IMG/VR virus record: IMGVR_UViG_3300042540_000012
Coordinates: 1 to 25,752 of that record
DNA from: a virus
Reading direction: 5' to 3' (one strand)
Length of the DNA: 25,752 nt
Shown: positions 14,750-21,722 of the stretch, in pieces
Layout of the letters: each line of letters starts with the position of its first letter
Numbering within the stretch: position 1 is the first letter of the stretch
The notes under the pieces: generated by a model
Seen by the model: only the letters and a program-made list of their open reading frames with translations
Database searches by the model: none
Told to the model about the DNA's origin: nothing
Translations under genes and position numbers: made by a program

Positions 14750-15618
14750 CATATGATCCTAAAACATTCACTTGGGGATTTGAGATGGAAGTTGGTGACG
14801 TAGATCGCCGTCTTCCTCTACCAGAAGAACTGGGTAAGTGGGAATTTTCAGAAACAGATGTTGTTAATTTAAATCCACCTTATCGTGGTATTGCTTGCGA
14901 TCCGCTTGGCATTGAACCACCATTTGGCGGCGAAATTAATGTAAGACCAACGAAAACTTGGAAGGAACAGGTTGACAGAATTTTTGAGATTCTTGATTTT
15001 TATAAATCGCACGGTAACAATCCTACTAGTAATTGTATTTCTCATAATCATGTTCATGTATATGTTCCAGGTCTAAAAGAAGATGTTGATGCGCTCAAAC
15101 GATTGGTTGCATACATCAAAGAAAATCAACATGTAGTAGTTGATCGTATCCATGCATTTAGATTGCACCCGGATATGGCTTCTACAAAGACTGCAAAAAC
15201 TTATTTGAAGTTAGATTGTGGTAGGTTGATGCCTGATTATATGTGTAATAATATTATCAATCTTACGACTAGTTTTGAACATTTTATTAAGTTACATTGC
15301 GCAGGTAAAGATGGCGTTTCTATGGGTCGTCCTTTCCGTTATGCAATTAATACATATTGTATGAAACACACAGGAACTATTGAGTTCCGTTGTTTCCGTA
15401 ATTCTTTTGACCGTAGAGAGTTAGAAGATTCTTTTAGATTTGTTGAAGCGTTTATAGACGCTGCGCTCAATAATGGCCCAGATGTTCTACAAATTCTTCT
15501 TGAAGGCGATTATAAATTTCCTGAACTAAAATATGATCACGAGATTTATACGTCATGGGAGAAAACAAAATATGATAAAGAGCGAGGAAAGAAATCCCGA
15601 GAGTTCATTGCAGTTTAA
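14746..15618 (+). CDS. Amidoligase-family (glutamine-synthetase-fold) COOH-NH2 ligase
   Basis: This 290-residue protein has the pattern of the Amidoligase_2 superfamily: GFEMEV (11-16) and GGEINV (61-66) supplying metal-binding Glu residues, HNHVHV (100-105) with the conserved paired His, and TIEFR (211-215) near the C-terminal part of the fold. These enzymes use ATP to join a carboxylate to an amine. In phages and bacteria they often pair with a class II amidotransferase and a GNAT, exactly the arrangement here (ATGA overlap upstream, 47-base overlap downstream). Substrate could be a modified base, a small metabolite or a peptide. Placement beside TET/JBP and kinase genes favours a modified base. 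Confidence 0.82.
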   Translation: MTYDPKTFTWGFEMEVGDVDRRLPLPEELGKWEFSETDVVNLNPPYRGIACDPLGIEPPFGGEINVRPTKTWKEQVDRIFEILDFYKSHGNNPTSNCISHNHVHVYVPGLKEDVDALKRLVAYIKENQHVVVDRIHAFRLHPDMASTKTAKTYLKLDCGRLMPDYMCNNIINLTTSFEHFIKLHCAGKDGVSMGRPFRYAINTYCMKHTGTIEFRCFRNSFDRRELEDSFRFVEAFIDAALNNGPDVLQILLEGDYKFPELKYDHEIYTSWEKTKYDKERGKKSREFIAV

Positions 15619-16144
15619 AACAGTTACAAAAGAACAATTTATAGCAAACATTAGCGATCATAAAGAAGATAAGTTTGCCAAAACATTTGTTGCTAAATGT
15701 GATATGTTAGATAAATGGAATGAAGTTGTTGGGCTCTGGGAAGGCGACGACCTTGCCGGAGCCATTCTTACAACTATTTCGAAACGTAAACCTTATACCG
15801 CTAACCTTCAATTGCTTCATACTTTTTATGCGCATAGAAACAAAGGTGTTGCCAGAAAGCTATGCAATCATTCTTTGTATTACGCTTTCTATTCGAGCGC
15901 ACATTATTTCAGAGTTTCTTCGGAAATTCCAGCTATACCGTTCTACAAAAAACTAGGCATACAATTCGTAGGTAAACAGAAAAGTGGATGTCTATTGGCT
16001 ATGTTTAAGATTAATTCTTCGGAATTCGAGAAGATTGATTACTCTCTCGACGATATAATCTATAAGGCTGCAACGAAAAAAGGAAAGGGAGGCTGCGTAG
16101 AGCTCTTCGTCGAATATAAAGGACTTGACATTTTCGCAGAATAG
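15572..16144 (+). CDS. GNAT-family N-acetyltransferase
   Basis: This 190-residue protein has the GNAT acetyl-CoA-binding motif A: beta strand LQLLHTFYAH followed by RNKGVA (about 89-94) at the start of the pyrophosphate-binding helix. A later FYKKLGIQFVG segment matches motif B. The C-terminal 50 residues are an extension of unknown role. ATG 15572 is chosen because GGGAGA lies 9 bases upstream; an earlier in-frame ATG at 15533 has no ribosome site. The gene overlaps the amidoligase end by 47 bases. GNATs recur in phage amidoligase clusters, where acyl transfer to a new amino group is a plausible role. The substrate is unknown. Confidence 0.85.
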   Translation: MIKSEERNPESSLQFKTVTKEQFIANISDHKEDKFAKTFVAKCDMLDKWNEVVGLWEGDDLAGAILTTISKRKPYTANLQLLHTFYAHRNKGVARKLCNHSLYYAFYSSAHYFRVSSEIPAIPFYKKLGIQFVGKQKSGCLLAMFKINSSEFEKIDYSLDDIIYKAATKKGKGGCVELFVEYKGLDIFAE

Positions 16145-16153
16145 TGGTAGTAT
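16125..16153 (+). promoter_or_regulatory. Sigma70-type promoter for the GIY-YIG/ParB-like gene
   Basis: TTGACA (16125-16130), a 17-base spacer and TAGTAT (16148-16153) lie across the end of the GNAT gene. Transcription from about 16160 would give a leader of roughly 55 bases before the ATG at 16216 and could carry the downstream kinase genes. Confidence 0.72.
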
Positions 16154-16158
16154 ATGTT

Positions 16159-16186
16159 TATTGGGTGATGTAAAGGAAGCCCAATA
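16159..16186 (+). repeat. Hairpin at the start of the leader of the 16216 gene
   Basis: TATTGGGT (16159-16166) pairs with GCCCAATA (16179-16186), seven Watson-Crick pairs plus a G-U, around a 12-base loop. It would lie at the very 5' end of the transcript from the 16125 promoter and leave the AGGAG site free. It may protect the mRNA end or bind a regulator. Confidence 0.55.
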
Positions 16187-16215
16187 TTTTGAAACGGTCC
16201 AAAAAGGAGTGACCT

Positions 16216-17556
16216 ATGAAAACTGCAAAACAGGCTATTTGTTATCTTTGGTATAATCGTGAAACTACTAAGATTGTCTATGTAGGTTATCATAAACTTT
16301 CTGATAAGAATGTTTCAGACTATTACACTTCGAGCTCTACTGATCCAGCGTTTAATGATGCCTGGAACAAAGGGTTTCTTCGTCGAGTAGAATTTTTTGA
16401 AGGCACATTAGAACAGTGTATCTCGCTCGAGCATTATATGCTTGATGTATTAGATGCTCGTAATAACCCAGATATGTATAATAAGACAAATGGTGGTGGT
16501 GCTGGATGTAGTCTTTCGCACGTCACAGATAAAATGCGAGAGATCGTTAGCCGATGTATTTCTACAGATTTCATTATCGAAAAAGCTAGATCTACGTATA
16601 AGGAGCATATTCGTCTTGCTCGATCGATTGCAAATAAGGTAAAAGAAAACAAAATCAAGAAACATTATGAAGTCCATAATGTTTACGTTGGAGAGTTGGC
16701 GAATTTCGAACGAATTCAAATTCGTTTTAAGCTACGTCATAATCATCATGTAAATAAACTTGTAGATCGTATGAACGATCCAGAGCGTGCCAATCAGCAT
16801 ATCAATCCTATTGTGGTTGTTGTTTTCCGTGACGGCAAGAAAAAGATTCTTGACGGTAATCATACGCTCAGTGCAGCAATTGAAGCTAAATGGGCAACTG
16901 TGCCCGTAATTTATATTAATTCTGACGAATTCCTTGATGATCCTTCTATTATGGATCATTTCGGGGTTCTTATGAATCACGAGCCAGTTGTCAAGGAAGG
17001 TAATTCTAAGGAAGATGTGAAGCGCAAGATTGAAGCTCTTTATGTCGATGGAATTCCTTTTGATTCGGATGAAATGGAAGAAATTGTATTTGATCTTTAT
17101 CTTGGAGAATTCTCTGAGAAGTCTCTAAAGAGTTTGATCAGCGCTGCTAAAGATCGTTATTTCACTAACGAAATTAACAGCAAGTATAATTTCTATAACT
17201 GGGTAGATAAGGATCTGAAGAAGAAGGTAAATTCTTACCTTGCAGAAAATCCTTATGCTGGTTGTATCAGTCAGTCTATAAGCACTGTCATTCACTCGGG
17301 TATTGGTGGTGTGGTAAATAGTTTGCGCCAAAAGACAAAGAATCGTCCCTCGGCAAGAAATAATCCGAAAGGCAAAATATTCATTCACTTTAAGAATGTT
17401 GAAGAATATCTTGAGAGAGATGTTCTTGAGCAAGAAGTCCGTGAATGTTTGGCCATTGCTAAACTTGAATGGATCGAGTTGGAATTTCTTCCTTGCTTCT
17501 GGGACACCAGGACAAATAAGGTAATAAGTGAACCAGCAAATCGTAAAGCAGCGTAA
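16216..17556 (+). CDS. GIY-YIG-like nuclease fused to a ParB-like domain
   Basis: This 446-residue protein has a variant GIY-YIG domain at residues 1-95: YLW (10-12), YVG (22-24), LRR (55-57) and the likely catalytic Glu72, followed by the typical end NKTNGGGAG. A basic helical linker (100-150) leads to a ParB/Srx-like domain (about 150-240) with INPIVVVV (196-203), DGNHT (213-217) and VPVIY (229-233). The last 200 residues are unassigned. The N-terminus resembles the nuclease domain of the gene at 3608. ATG 16216 has AGGAG 6 bases upstream and its own promoter. It overlaps the next gene by 29 bases. It may be a captured homing endonuclease or a working part of the DNA-modification module. 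I do not know this architecture from a characterised protein. Confidence 0.75.
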   Translation: MKTAKQAICYLWYNRETTKIVYVGYHKLSDKNVSDYYTSSSTDPAFNDAWNKGFLRRVEFFEGTLEQCISLEHYMLDVLDARNNPDMYNKTNGGGAGCSLSHVTDKMREIVSRCISTDFIIEKARSTYKEHIRLARSIANKVKENKIKKHYEVHNVYVGELANFERIQIRFKLRHNHHVNKLVDRMNDPERANQHINPIVVVVFRDGKKKILDGNHTLSAAIEAKWATVPVIYINSDEFLDDPSIMDHFGVLMNHEPVVKEGNSKEDVKRKIEALYVDGIPFDSDEMEEIVFDLYLGEFSEKSLKSLISAAKDRYFTNEINSKYNFYNWVDKDLKKKVNSYLAENPYAGCISQSISTVIHSGIGGVVNSLRQKTKNRPSARNNPKGKIFIHFKNVEEYLERDVLEQEVRECLAIAKLEWIELEFLPCFWDTRTNKVISEPANRKAA

Positions 17557-18526
17557 GCAAGATTTTATAAACTGGTATCGGTGGTCGCTTTCCATTAAGG
17601 ATTGCGACCCCGCTATCTTTATGACCAATTACTTGTTCCGTAGGTTCGAACATAACAGAGAACAGAAACTCTGGATTGCTTGGATCTACGGTACAACGTA
17701 TCATTTTCCGACAACGTGGGTTATCTGGAACGAGTTTCCTGATATGGAACTTGTTGGTCTTGATCGTTTGAAAGATTGGAACAGTAAGAATTATAAACGT
17801 CTACGGTATCAAACAGATACTAAATGGAACAAAGGCCATCTACCTGCTCAGTTTGAATCTTATAAAAACTGGGTTGGTGATAGATCGCAAGCAGAAGCGT
17901 TTAAAGATTTCCTTGCTCCGGGTAGCCCTAAACTAAGTTTCAGTTTACTATGGGACGAGGTCAAGGGAAACTTTCATAAGTTTGGTAGATATTCAACTTG
18001 GTTCTACATGCAAACATTAAAGCAATGTTGCGGTTTACCAATTGAACCGAGCAGTCTAATGCTTGAAGATTATTCTGGCTCAAGATCTCACCGCAATGGT
18101 TTATGCTTCGCTCTTGGTAAGCCTGAATGGATTGATAAAAAATTAGATGTCAGTCAACTTGCTTATCTGGAAGCACAGGCGTATCTAATTCTAGAAGAAG
18201 TTAAGAAAGACTTTCCTGACACTGATTATTTTGATATGGAAACATGTCTCTGTTCTTTTAAAAAGTTATTCAGAGTAAAACATGGTCGATATCTTGGGTA
18301 TTATCTTGATCGTCAAGCTGAAGAAATTACTCAGTGTGAAAAAGATGGATGGGATGGTATTGATTGGCAACCAATGTGGGACGCTCGTAATGAAACTCTA
18401 AATAATAAACTATTGACTAATCAGATAAACAATAGTAAAATGGCTTTGTATAGTGAGAATGGTATTCTAGACTGTACAGGTTTATTTGTTAAACCTGAGA
18501 GTATAGGAATTGAAAGGTTTATGTAA
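17528..18526 (+). CDS. Helical protein resembling amino acid:DNA transferase / hmdU-kinase helical families
   Basis: This 332-residue, Trp- and Tyr-rich, mainly helical protein starts at GTG 17528 (AAGG 6 bases upstream). Conserved-looking blocks are the N-terminal DFINWYRWS and IFMTNYLFRRFE, the IYGTTYHFPTTWVIW block, and a central TKWNKGHLPAQFESY. The overall pattern recalls the helical aGPT-pyrophosphorylase group described for thymine-hypermodifying phages, later resolved into amino acid:DNA transferases and the helical domain of 5-hydroxymethyl-dU DNA kinase. This is recognition from memory and is uncertain. Supporting it, the stop overlaps the start of a P-loop kinase (TAATG), the expected partner. 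The family would act on DNA containing hydroxymethylated bases. Confidence 0.6.
   Translation: MNQQIVKQRKQDFINWYRWSLSIKDCDPAIFMTNYLFRRFEHNREQKLWIAWIYGTTYHFPTTWVIWNEFPDMELVGLDRLKDWNSKNYKRLRYQTDTKWNKGHLPAQFESYKNWVGDRSQAEAFKDFLAPGSPKLSFSLLWDEVKGNFHKFGRYSTWFYMQTLKQCCGLPIEPSSLMLEDYSGSRSHRNGLCFALGKPEWIDKKLDVSQLAYLEAQAYLILEEVKKDFPDTDYFDMETCLCSFKKLFRVKHGRYLGYYLDRQAEEITQCEKDGWDGIDWQPMWDARNETLNNKLLTNQINNSKMALYSENGILDCTGLFVKPESIGIERFM
18413..18441 (+). promoter_or_regulatory. Sigma70-type promoter inside the 17528 gene
   Basis: TTGACT (18413-18418), a 17-base spacer and TAAAAT (18436-18441) precede the P-loop kinase gene by about 85 bases. It would allow the kinase, DUF3310 and downstream genes to be transcribed separately from the helical partner gene. 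Confidence 0.58.
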
Positions 18527-19071
18527 TGAAAATAATTGCGATTGGTGGGGAGCCAGGTGCTGGTAAGTCTACGTTAGTTAAACAGATTCTAGAAATTCTA
18601 GATAAGTATATTCCTGTAAAATGTTATGATAATTTTAAACTAGTTCCATATATCCAATGCGGTTCTCTTTATATACTAGGTAAGTATGACGAAGGCGAAA
18701 CTTTCTCTGGAACCGATCGCATGTCTATGGCAGTTCAGCCAGAAGCAGTTAAATTCCTAGCAAGTTTGCATAAAGATTCGGTTGTTCTTTTTGAGGGCGA
18801 CCGTCTTTTCACATCAACGTTCTTAGAACATTGCGTTGAGAATTACGATACTGAAATCATTTATCTAGAAACCGATAAGAGTATTCGTCAAGAGCGTTAC
18901 AAAGAGCGTGGTAGCAATCAGAATGAAACTTGGCTACAAGGTCGGGAAACAAAGATTGCAAACATTCTTTCTAATATGACATTGATGTTCAATGTTACAA
19001 AGTTCAAGAACAACAATAAGGAAGAACAGAAGATTATTGTGGATTACATTATGAAATATTTGGAGGCATGA
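18526..19071 (+). CDS. P-loop kinase, candidate hydroxymethyl-base (5-hmdU) DNA kinase
   Basis: This 181-residue nucleotide-kinase-like protein has Walker A GEPGAGKST (8-16), a FEGDRLF motif with an acidic substrate or metal residue, an IYLETD beta-strand end and an Arg-rich lid (RQERYKERGSNQNETW). The LGKYDEGETFSGTDR block is like that of P-loop kinases linked to phage base hypermodification. In the ViI/M6 phage systems a P-loop kinase phosphorylates 5-hydroxymethyl-dU in DNA so the phosphate can be displaced by an amine. Its start overlaps the helical partner gene (TAATG). An ordinary nucleotide kinase is the alternative. Confidence 0.75.
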   Translation: MKIIAIGGEPGAGKSTLVKQILEILDKYIPVKCYDNFKLVPYIQCGSLYILGKYDEGETFSGTDRMSMAVQPEAVKFLASLHKDSVVLFEGDRLFTSTFLEHCVENYDTEIIYLETDKSIRQERYKERGSNQNETWLQGRETKIANILSNMTLMFNVTKFKNNNKEEQKIIVDYIMKYLEA

Positions 19072-19415
19072 TGAGCAGGTTATATAGTGAAATACCATCA
19101 GGTGTTAGTTATAAATTGGATGTTGCTGGAAAGGTTGCGCCTAAATACAAATATATGGAAGATCAGATTATTGCTGATTTCCACGCCTATATAGATAAGA
19201 CATATGGGCAGCATTATATGACTGAAGAAGAGAATATAGAATGTTTCGATGTGTGGCTTGCTCTTGGTGATTCTATGCCTACCTTCCGAAACACTGCTAT
19301 CAAATATCTTTGGCGCTATGGTAAAAAGCATGGCAGCAATAAAGATGACTTGCTAAAAGTTCTTCATTATGTTATAATGATGCTTTATGCAGATCATTAT
19401 AAGGATAGGAAATGA
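19068..19415 (+). CDS. DUF3310-type protein
   Basis: This 115-residue protein has the DUF3310 pattern in its C-terminal half: an aromatic/charged lead (ECFDVWLALGD), then FRNTAIKYLWRYGKKHGSNK, then a Leu-rich helix with a His (DLLKVLHYVIMM). The domain is widespread in phages, often close to nucleotide metabolism or DNA modification genes, and its biochemical role is unsettled. GGAGG sits just before the ATGATG, so initiation is at 19068 or 19071; the start overlaps the kinase stop. It overlaps the next gene by an ATGA. Confidence 0.82.
   Translation: MMSRLYSEIPSGVSYKLDVAGKVAPKYKYMEDQIIADFHAYIDKTYGQHYMTEEENIECFDVWLALGDSMPTFRNTAIKYLWRYGKKHGSNKDDLLKVLHYVIMMLYADHYKDRK
19350..19378 (+). promoter_or_regulatory. 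Possible sigma70-type promoter inside the DUF3310 gene
   Basis: TTGCTA (19350-19355), a 17-base spacer and a perfect TATAAT (19373-19378) precede the zinc-ribbon and glycosyltransferase genes. The -35 box matches only four of six consensus bases, so this is weaker than the others. Confidence 0.4.
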
Positions 19416-19600
19416 AGACTATTGAGGAATACGAAGAAGAGAAAAGATTATTGAGAGAAAGGCATGGCACTGGCATTCAGTGTCCAGCTTGTGGTGATGA
19501 ATTAGTTTTGTCTGAACCTGGCATCGTCTTACTATCAAACCCTCCTAGAAAAAAAGTTCATTGTAACACTTGTAAGTATCATAATACTATTACAGCATAA
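19412..19600 (+). CDS. Small zinc-ribbon protein
   Basis: This 62-residue protein has an N-terminal charged helix (TIEEYEEEKRLLRER) and two Cys knuckles, CPAC (about 24-27) and CNTC (about 51-54), separated by 23 residues, the spacing of a single zinc ribbon. It may bind nucleic acid or a partner protein. Its start overlaps the DUF3310 stop by an ATGA and the glycosyltransferase follows 12 bases later. The function is not known. Confidence 0.75.
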   Translation: MKTIEEYEEEKRLLRERHGTGIQCPACGDELVLSEPGIVLLSNPPRKKVHCNTCKYHNTITA

Positions 19601-19612
19601 GAAAGGTATATT

Positions 19613-20485
19613 ATGGAAATTAAGATCCCAATTGAAAAACTAAGAGAGCGCAAGTTATTTGTCGCCACACCAATGTATGGCGGACAGTGCGCTGGTATGT
19701 TTGCTCGTTCGTGTGCAGATCTTTCTGCTCTATGTACGCAGTATGGTATTCCTCTTCAGTTTTATTATTTGTTTAACGAATCACTAATTACTCGAGCTCG
19801 TAACTATTGTTGCGATGAGTTTATGCGTTCTGAATCGCAGCATCTAATGTTTATTGATTCTGACATCGGATTCAATCCACAAGATGTTATTGCTCTAATG
19901 TCTCTACAGGCTCTTGAAGAAGATAAGTATGACATTATTGGTGGTCCATATCCTAAGAAGTGTATATCTTGGGAAAAGATTAAGCACGCTGTAGATAAGG
20001 GTGTTGCTGACGATGATCCAAATGTTCTAGAGCGGTTCGTTGGCGATTATGTTTTCAATCCCAAGGGCCATCAGACCTCTATTCCAATCGCAGAGCCAGT
20101 TGAAGTTCTAGAGATCGGAACTGGATTCATGATGGTTTCTAAGAAGGCCATGACTAAGTTTTATGATGCCTATAAGGATCAGTATTCTTACAAGCCTGAT
20201 CATGTTCGCACTGAGCATTTTGATGGTAGCCGTGAGATTCTTCAGTTCTTCCAGGCAGAAATTGATCCGGTATCTAAGCGTTATCTTTCGGAAGATTATT
20301 GGTTCTGTCAGAAGGCACAGGCAATTGATCTTAAGACATGGTTCTGTCCATGGATGAAGATGCAGCATGTTGGAACTTACATCTTTGGTGGTTCGCTTGC
20401 TGACCTTGCTTCGATTGGCGCTTCAGCTACTGCTGATCCAGGAGCATTAAAGTCAAAGAAAATGATGAAATCAAAGAACAAGTGA
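19613..20485 (+). CDS. GT-A-fold glycosyltransferase
   Basis: This 290-residue protein has the features of a GT-A, family-2-like glycosyltransferase: an N-terminal LFVATPMYGG strand-loop, an Arg-containing SLITRARN helix, and the metal-binding DxD in MFIDSDIGF (Asp82 and Asp84). A GGPYPKK loop, an EVLEIGTGFMMVSKK acceptor-side block and SEDYWFCQKA supplying acidic residues complete the pattern. The C-terminus is Ala/Ser-rich, then Lys-rich (KSKKMMKSKNK), which may help DNA or membrane contact. Similar enzymes are frequent in T4-like phages. Next to a TET/JBP oxygenase and kinase, glycosylation of a hydroxymethyl base is plausible; glycosylation of a host surface or virion component is the alternative. 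Confidence 0.85.
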   Translation: MEIKIPIEKLRERKLFVATPMYGGQCAGMFARSCADLSALCTQYGIPLQFYYLFNESLITRARNYCCDEFMRSESQHLMFIDSDIGFNPQDVIALMSLQALEEDKYDIIGGPYPKKCISWEKIKHAVDKGVADDDPNVLERFVGDYVFNPKGHQTSIPIAEPVEVLEIGTGFMMVSKKAMTKFYDAYKDQYSYKPDHVRTEHFDGSREILQFFQAEIDPVSKRYLSEDYWFCQKAQAIDLKTWFCPWMKMQHVGTYIFGGSLADLASIGASATADPGALKSKKMMKSKNK

Positions 20486-20501
20486 TAGGAGAAAATACAT
20501 T

Positions 20502-21155
20502 ATGAAGATTGATACAGATACAGTTAATGTTCTTAAGAATTTTGCTAAGATTAATCCTTCCATTGTTGTCCAGGAAGGTAATGTTCTTAAGACTATTTCG
20601 CCAACCAAGACAATCATGGCAAAGGCAAAGGTAAAGACAGATTTTGATAAGCGATTTGCAATCTATAATCTCGATCGTTTCATCTCGATCGTTAGCACTT
20701 TTACTGATCCAGATTTTAAGTTTGGAGATAAGTCTGTTGATATTTCTGACAACAATCGTAAGACTCATTATGTTTATGCTGACGAAACCACGGTAACAAA
20801 GGCTCCGGAGAGAGAAATCAATCTTCCTTCGGTTGACGTTACTTTCCGTTTGACTAATGATAATCTTCGAGATGTTGAGAAGGCTGCTGGCATTCTTGCT
20901 CTGCCAGAGATTGTTGTCATGGGCGACGGTAAGAATCTATATCTTCAGGCTGCTGATTCGAAGAATCCTTCTGGCGACGTATATTCTATTCAGATTGGCG
21001 AGACTGATAAGGCGTTCAAGGCAATCTTTAAGGCTGAGAATATTAAGATTATTCCTGGCGATTATGATGTTAATATCTCATCAAAGGGCATTTCGCATTT
21101 TGTGCGTGATGATGTAGAATATTATATTGCAGTTGAATCAAGCTCAACTTTCTAA
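20502..21155 (+). CDS. 45: Sliding clamp (gp45)
   Basis: This 217-residue protein matches the T4 gp45 clamp (228), the trimeric processivity ring for DNA polymerase that also activates late transcription by contacting gp55 and gp33. The N-terminal MKIDTDTVNVLKNFAKINPS, the AKVKTDFDKRFAIYNLDRFI segment and the C-terminal EYYIAVE strand are characteristic. AGGAG precedes the ATG. It normally sits directly upstream of gene 44; here a minus-strand endonuclease gene intervenes, and the two convergent genes overlap by 12 bases at their stop codons. Confidence 0.95.
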   Translation: MKIDTDTVNVLKNFAKINPSIVVQEGNVLKTISPTKTIMAKAKVKTDFDKRFAIYNLDRFISIVSTFTDPDFKFGDKSVDISDNNRKTHYVYADETTVTKAPEREINLPSVDVTFRLTNDNLRDVEKAAGILALPEIVVMGDGKNLYLQAADSKNPSGDVYSIQIGETDKAFKAIFKAENIKIIPGDYDVNISSKGISHFVRDDVEYYIAVESSSTF

Positions 21156-21662
21156 TCTATAAAACTCGGAATACTTTGGATTGTCTAATCTTTTGCGAAT
21201 AGAAATACCAGGATATGCTTCTTGAGCTTCGTTGATAGAAGCATATCTTTTTCCTTCGCACATAACTGGGCGACTATTGGATTTTCTGATAGCTTCAAAA
21301 AACTTATCAGATTGTTTCTTTCCGAGCATACCATAAGTGGGAGGTGGTGGCGGTCTTTTCTTTATGCCTTCGATAAAATTTGGAGAGCTAGAAGTATCAC
21401 CGCCATCTCCTCCTTTTGTCATATTGTAATGTGGCGCCAGTTCTGAAATCCAGAACTTTTCTCTTTCGTCGATATATGTGGTTTCTTCTATTGTTTCAAT
21501 AACAAAATTATCGAAGCCATGTTTTCTCATCGACTTATAGAGATAGGTGTTACCAGATTTGTGATTGTAATAATGACGCTTAAATCTTTCTTCGGTAGTT
21601 TTTGTGGACTTACCTACGTAAAATTTACCATTGATAAGGTTGGTGATTTTATATATAATCAT
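21144..21662 (-). CDS. GIY-YIG homing endonuclease, antisense between genes 45 and 44
   Basis: This 172-residue protein is encoded on the minus strand. Residues 1-85 are a textbook GIY-YIG domain: IYKITN (3-8) and FYVGKS (14-19) signature strands, catalytic-type Arg in ERFKRHYYNHK, metal-binding Glu in DEREKFWISEL and the family end NMTKGGDGGD. A Pro run follows, then a NUMOD3-like GMLGKKQSDKFFEA and a C-terminal NUMOD1-like module (SRPVMCEGKRYASINEAQEA) for DNA recognition. AGGAG lies 9 bases before the ATG. A perfect late promoter (21723-21730) and a leader hairpin lie upstream. Its position suggests mobility into the gene 45/44 junction. Confidence 0.93.
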   Translation of the reverse strand: MIIYKITNLINGKFYVGKSTKTTEERFKRHYYNHKSGNTYLYKSMRKHGFDNFVIETIEETTYIDEREKFWISELAPHYNMTKGGDGGDTSSSPNFIEGIKKRPPPPPTYGMLGKKQSDKFFEAIRKSNSRPVMCEGKRYASINEAQEAYPGISIRKRLDNPKYSEFYRLES

Positions 21663-21689
21663 ATGCTGGCGCTCCTGTTTAGCGTTAGA

Positions 21690-21719
21690 GTAGGTAGGGA
21701 TTGGCGTCCCGTGACCTAC
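21690..21719 (-). repeat. Hairpin in the leader of the minus-strand endonuclease gene
   Basis: On the plus strand GTAGGT (21690-21695) pairs with ACCTAC (21714-21719), and GGGA (21697-21700) with TCCC (21707-21710), separated by a small internal loop and a 6-base apical loop. It lies at the expected 5' end of the minus-strand late transcript (start near 21717). It is also just upstream of gene 44 on the plus strand. Confidence 0.6.
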
Positions 21720-21722
21720 GCT

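Noticed and set aside
17125-17628. Minus-strand 167-codon frame opposite the GIY-YIG/ParB-like gene
   Set aside because: It runs across two well-supported plus-strand genes, has no ribosome site or family signature, and its composition is that of a reverse-complement shadow.
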